A DNA stretch of 64,000 nt from Mucilaginibacter cryoferens (lineage in GTDB: Bacteria; Bacteroidota; Bacteroidia; Sphingobacteriales; Sphingobacteriaceae): the NCBI RefSeq assembly GCF_014205845.1, contig NZ_JACHCR010000004.1, positions 62,001-126,000 of the forward strand, read 5' to 3'. The notes under the pieces were generated by a model. That model searched no databases. It saw nothing but the letters and a program-made list of their open reading frames with translations, and was not told the origin of the DNA. This document shows, one piece after another, positions 61,792 through 64,000 of the stretch. Both the position numbers and the translations under genes were made by a program. How positions within the stretch are numbered: position 1 is the first letter of the stretch; each line of letters opens with the position of its first letter.

Positions 61792-63651
61792 TTATGATCT
61801 TCTTTTGCGTTCCGGGCGATCTTCGCGGGGTTTGCCCGAGAAGTCACGGAAGCCACCACTGCTACGACGATCGCCGCCGCCTGAGTTGCTTCTGTCGCCA
61901 CCACGGTAACCACCGCCACCTTCGCGGCGTTCGCCACCACGGTAACCGCCACCGCCTTCGCGACGCTCGCCACCACGGTAACCACCACCGCTGCTTTCGC
62001 GACGGTCGCTTGTACCTTCGCCAGATACTTCTATCCTTACAGGGCGGCCTTTGTATTCGGCACCCTGGAAACCGGCGTTAACTTTTTCAACATCTTCGTT
62101 AGGTACTTCAAAGAATGAATAAACACCCTTTACATCAATTTTACCAACGCTACGGCCGCTAATTTTTGATTGATTGCAAATATAACCTAACAAATCGCCA
62201 CGGTTAAATTCATCAACCGAACCTAAGTTTATAAATAAACGGGTGTAGGCCGACGGGCCGCTTGATGCACCACGTTCGCCACGATCCGGACGATCATCTC
62301 TATCTCTGCGGCCACCTTCTTCAACGCTTGCGTTAAGGTCTGGCGCGTTTTTGTAGTAATCAAGGAAACGGTTAAATTCAATTGATGCAAAGCGTTTTAT
62401 AAACTCTTCTTTGCTCATATCCTTAAACTCATCCATTATACGCGGGATGTATTGCTCAATTTGCTGCTCATTAACCTGTACATTATGTACTTTATGAACA
62501 ATTGAGAATAATTGTTTTTCGCAAACATCAAACCCGGTTGGTATTTCGGCTTTAACAAAGCGTTTACCTAAGGTGCGCTCAATCTGGCGAATTTTACCTA
62601 ATTCTTTTGCGTTAATGATGCTGATAGATACACCTGTTTTACCGGCACGGGCAGTACGACCGCTACGGTGGGTGTAGTTTTCAACCTCATCTGGCAACGA
62701 GTAGTTAATAACGTGTGTTACATCATTAACATCAATACCACGTGCGGCAACATCAGTAGCAATTAATAATTGCAGGCTGCGCTCGCGGTAACGTTTCATT
62801 ACCTTATCGCGTTGTTGTTGTGACAGGTCGCCGTGCAATGAGTCGGCGTTGTAACCGTCTTTTATCAGTGCTTCTGCAATATCCTGAGTTTCTATTTTGG
62901 TACGGCAAAATACGATACCAAAAATATCAGGGTTAAAATCAACAATACGTTTAAATGCGGCATACTTGTCACGGGCACGTACAATGTAGTACTCGTGCTC
63001 GATGTTGGCGTTGCCGGTGTTTTTTGTGCCCATGGTAAGCTCAAACGGCTCATTCATGTACTTTTTCGCTATACGGCGAACTTCAGTAGGCATGGTGGCC
63101 GAAAATAGCCAGGTTTTTTTCTCGTCCGGAGTGGTAGATAAGATATTATCAATGTCTTCCTGAAAGCCCATATTGAGCATTTCATCAGCTTCATCCAATA
63201 CTACAAATTTTACCTTCGAAAAATCTATCGCCTTACGGTTAATGATATCAAGCATACGGCCTGGTGTGGCCACAACAATCTGTACACCGCGTTTAATCTG
63301 GCGTAACTGATCCATAATGCTTGCTCCGCCATAAACGGCAACAACGTGAACGTTGTCCATTTTTTTGGAGTAATTTTTAATGTCGTTCGTGATCTGTAAA
63401 CAAAGTTCACGTGTTGGGCATAAAACAAGTGCCTGAGGATGATTTTCTTCAAAATCCAACAGTTCTAATAATGGTAGGCCAAAGGCAGCAGTCTTACCGG
63501 TCCCGGTTTGGGCTAATCCGACAAAATCGTTGCTGCCTGTTAACAATACCGGAATTGACTGTTCCTGGATTGGTGTTGGGTTTTCAAACCCTAACTCAGA
63601 GATGGCATTAACAATATCATGACGGATTCCCAGTTCAATAAATGGGTTCAT
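61792..63651 (-). CDS. DEAD-box RNA helicase (DeaD/CsdA type) with RNA-binding domain and RGG-like tail
   Basis: A 619-residue ATP-dependent RNA helicase. RecA domain 1 (~1-205) shows Q motif 'ELGFENPTPIQEQSIP', 'GLAQTGTGKTAAFG' (Walker A), 'VVATPGRMLD', 'VLDEADEML' (DEAD box) and 'LFSATMP'; RecA domain 2 (~215-375) 'TDVAARGIDV' and 'HRSGRTARAGKTG'. A linker and a DbpA-type RNA-binding domain follow (~460-535, 'RLFINLGSVDEFNRGDLLGY'), then a Gly/Arg-rich tail with three copies of a 12-residue unit 'GGYRGGERREGG'. It should act in ribosome assembly and cold-growth mRNA unwinding. Confidence 0.95.
   Translation of the reverse strand: MNPFIELGIRHDIVNAISELGFENPTPIQEQSIPVLLTGSNDFVGLAQTGTGKTAAFGLPLLELLDFEENHPQALVLCPTRELCLQITNDIKNYSKKMDNVHVVAVYGGASIMDQLRQIKRGVQIVVATPGRMLDIINRKAIDFSKVKFVVLDEADEMLNMGFQEDIDNILSTTPDEKKTWLFSATMPTEVRRIAKKYMNEPFELTMGTKNTGNANIEHEYYIVRARDKYAAFKRIVDFNPDIFGIVFCRTKIETQDIAEALIKDGYNADSLHGDLSQQQRDKVMKRYRERSLQLLIATDVAARGIDVNDVTHVINYSLPDEVENYTHRSGRTARAGKTGVSISIINAKELGKIRQIERTLGKRFVKAEIPTGFDVCEKQLFSIVHKVHNVQVNEQQIEQYIPRIMDEFKDMSKEEFIKRFASIEFNRFLDYYKNAPDLNASVEEGGRRDRDDRPDRGERGASSGPSAYTRLFINLGSVDEFNRGDLLGYICNQSKISGRSVGKIDVKGVYSFFEVPNEDVEKVNAGFQGAEYKGRPVRIEVSGEGTSDRRESSGGGYRGGERREGGGGYRGGERREGGGGYRGGDRSNSGGGDRRSSGGFRDFSGKPREDRPERKRRS
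61898..62005 (-). repeat. 36-bp tandem repeat in the helicase tail
   Basis: Three direct copies of 36 bp (61898-61933, 61934-61969, 61970-62005) coding for GGYRGGERREGG-like units; the last copy is more diverged. The whole length is in frame. Confidence 0.8.
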
Positions 63652-63692
63652 GAATTAAAATAACGAATTTGGCAACATCGCCAAATCGGGCG

Positions 63693-63723
63693 CAAAGATA
63701 GCGCTAATATTTGGCAATGGCAA
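63693..63723 (-). promoter_or_regulatory. Promoter of the DEAD-box helicase gene
   Basis: On the minus strand TATCTTTG (63693-63700) and TTG (63721-63723) with a 20-base spacer match the Bacteroidota consensus, about 41 bases before the start codon. Confidence 0.6.
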
Positions 63724-63870
63724 TAGATGGTGCGCTTTAATTTTAATATGCAATTGCATGAAAATTTGATAGTTACGCTTTGTGTAGCGCAGGGCCATTA
63801 ATCAGTTTTGAAATTCACTTTGGCAGATAGGTTTTTTTATGTAGGTTTAAACCCGTTAATTGATACGGAA

Positions 63871-64000
63871 ATGAACGATCTGGAAATATATTTTAAAAAT
63901 AATACCGAACGCGTAATCTATAAATGGCAACACTACTTTGATGTTTACGAGCGTCATTTTAGTAAATACCGGGGTAAGGATATTGTGATTTTGGAAATAG
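63871..64000 (+). CDS. Class I SAM-dependent methyltransferase, N-terminal start (3' truncated)
   Basis: An open frame from ATG 63871 runs off the window after 43 codons. The sequence 'NNTERVIYKWQHYFDVYERH' and then 'FSKYRGKDIVILEI' matches the start of methyltransferases of glycan or macrolide decoration (the consensus continues with GxxxGGSL, the SAM site, which lies outside the window). The substrate cannot be told. The frame is preceded by a divergent promoter region shared with the helicase. Confidence 0.6.
   Translation, partial: MNDLEIYFKNNTERVIYKWQHYFDVYERHFSKYRGKDIVILEI

Noticed and set aside
61722..62081. 119-residue plus-strand open frame rich in His, Arg and Cys
   Set aside because: It is antisense to the Gly/Arg-rich tail of the DEAD-box helicase, whose repeated codons keep the opposite strand open.

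Overview
The window is chromosomal DNA of a Bacteroidota bacterium, most likely a Sphingobacteriaceae member close to Mucilaginibacter or Pedobacter. The grounds are a SusC/SusD pair, the type IX secretion and gliding genes gldJ and porV, an ExbB-ExbD-ExbD-TonB-PstS-TPR cluster, a short NuoG without the molybdopterin domain, starts that mostly lack Shine-Dalgarno sequences, and promoters of the Bacteroidota TTG-N17-20-TAnnTTTG type. No rRNA, tRNA, CRISPR array, prophage or transposase gene was seen.

Layout. 1-5.3 kb: end of a PIG-L-type deacetylase, a GNAT acetyltransferase, an OmpA-family protein, recF and a DciA-like gene. 5.3-11.3 kb: ndk, an NrnA-like DHH phosphoesterase, two FKBP isomerases, a TatD nuclease and a type I asparaginase. 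11.5-18 kb (minus strand): a ketoglutarate-semialdehyde-type dehydrogenase, a hybrid histidine kinase with a thioredoxin-fold partner, and metK. 18.2-25.7 kb: a lipid kinase, a SUI1 protein and the TonB energising cluster. 25.9-40.2 kb: all 14 nuo genes of complex I in the order A to N. 40.2-49.4 kb: DedA, pyrophosphatase, a CBS transporter, rsmE, DUF4159, a biotin carrier protein and SusC/SusD. 49.8-53.4 kb: gldJ divergent from porV, then ispF. 54-58.9 kb (minus strand): a large GH18-CE4-GT2 polysaccharide enzyme, a 53-residue FeoB-associated-type protein and an uncharacterised ATP-grasp-like protein. 59.7-64 kb: gpsA, two small exported proteins, a DEAD-box helicase and the start of a methyltransferase.

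The genes are mostly housekeeping; the unusual content lies between them. The nuo operon is interrupted at four gene junctions: a REP-type hairpin plus a 7-bp-period array (E/F), a four-helix-bundle (S23-type) gene between inverted arms (F/G), a C-rich inverted repeat (K/L), and a second four-helix-bundle gene between inverted arms (M/N). Intergenic DNA across the window repeatedly shows tracts with a strict 7-bp period, often as facing inverted arms; the heptamer differs between loci while the period is kept. The two four-helix-bundle genes are bracketed by such arms, one pair including a perfect 25-bp inverted repeat, and use mostly AGA/AGG arginine codons unlike the nuo genes. A separate 246-bp non-coding element at 59416-59661 has perfect 19-bp terminal inverted repeats, an internal 29-bp perfect stem and a flanking 10-bp direct repeat, and looks like a MITE. 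At least two dispersed palindromic repeat families occupy the 53.4-53.9 and 58.9-59.3 kb gaps and the nuoE/nuoF junction.

Starts were moved from the longest open frame to an internal ATG where the upstream codon was a weak TTG/GTG or lay in a promoter (DHH phosphoesterase, aldehyde dehydrogenase, nuoJ, biotin carrier, porV, ATP-grasp-like gene). All functional calls come from reading the sequence; no database search was run.
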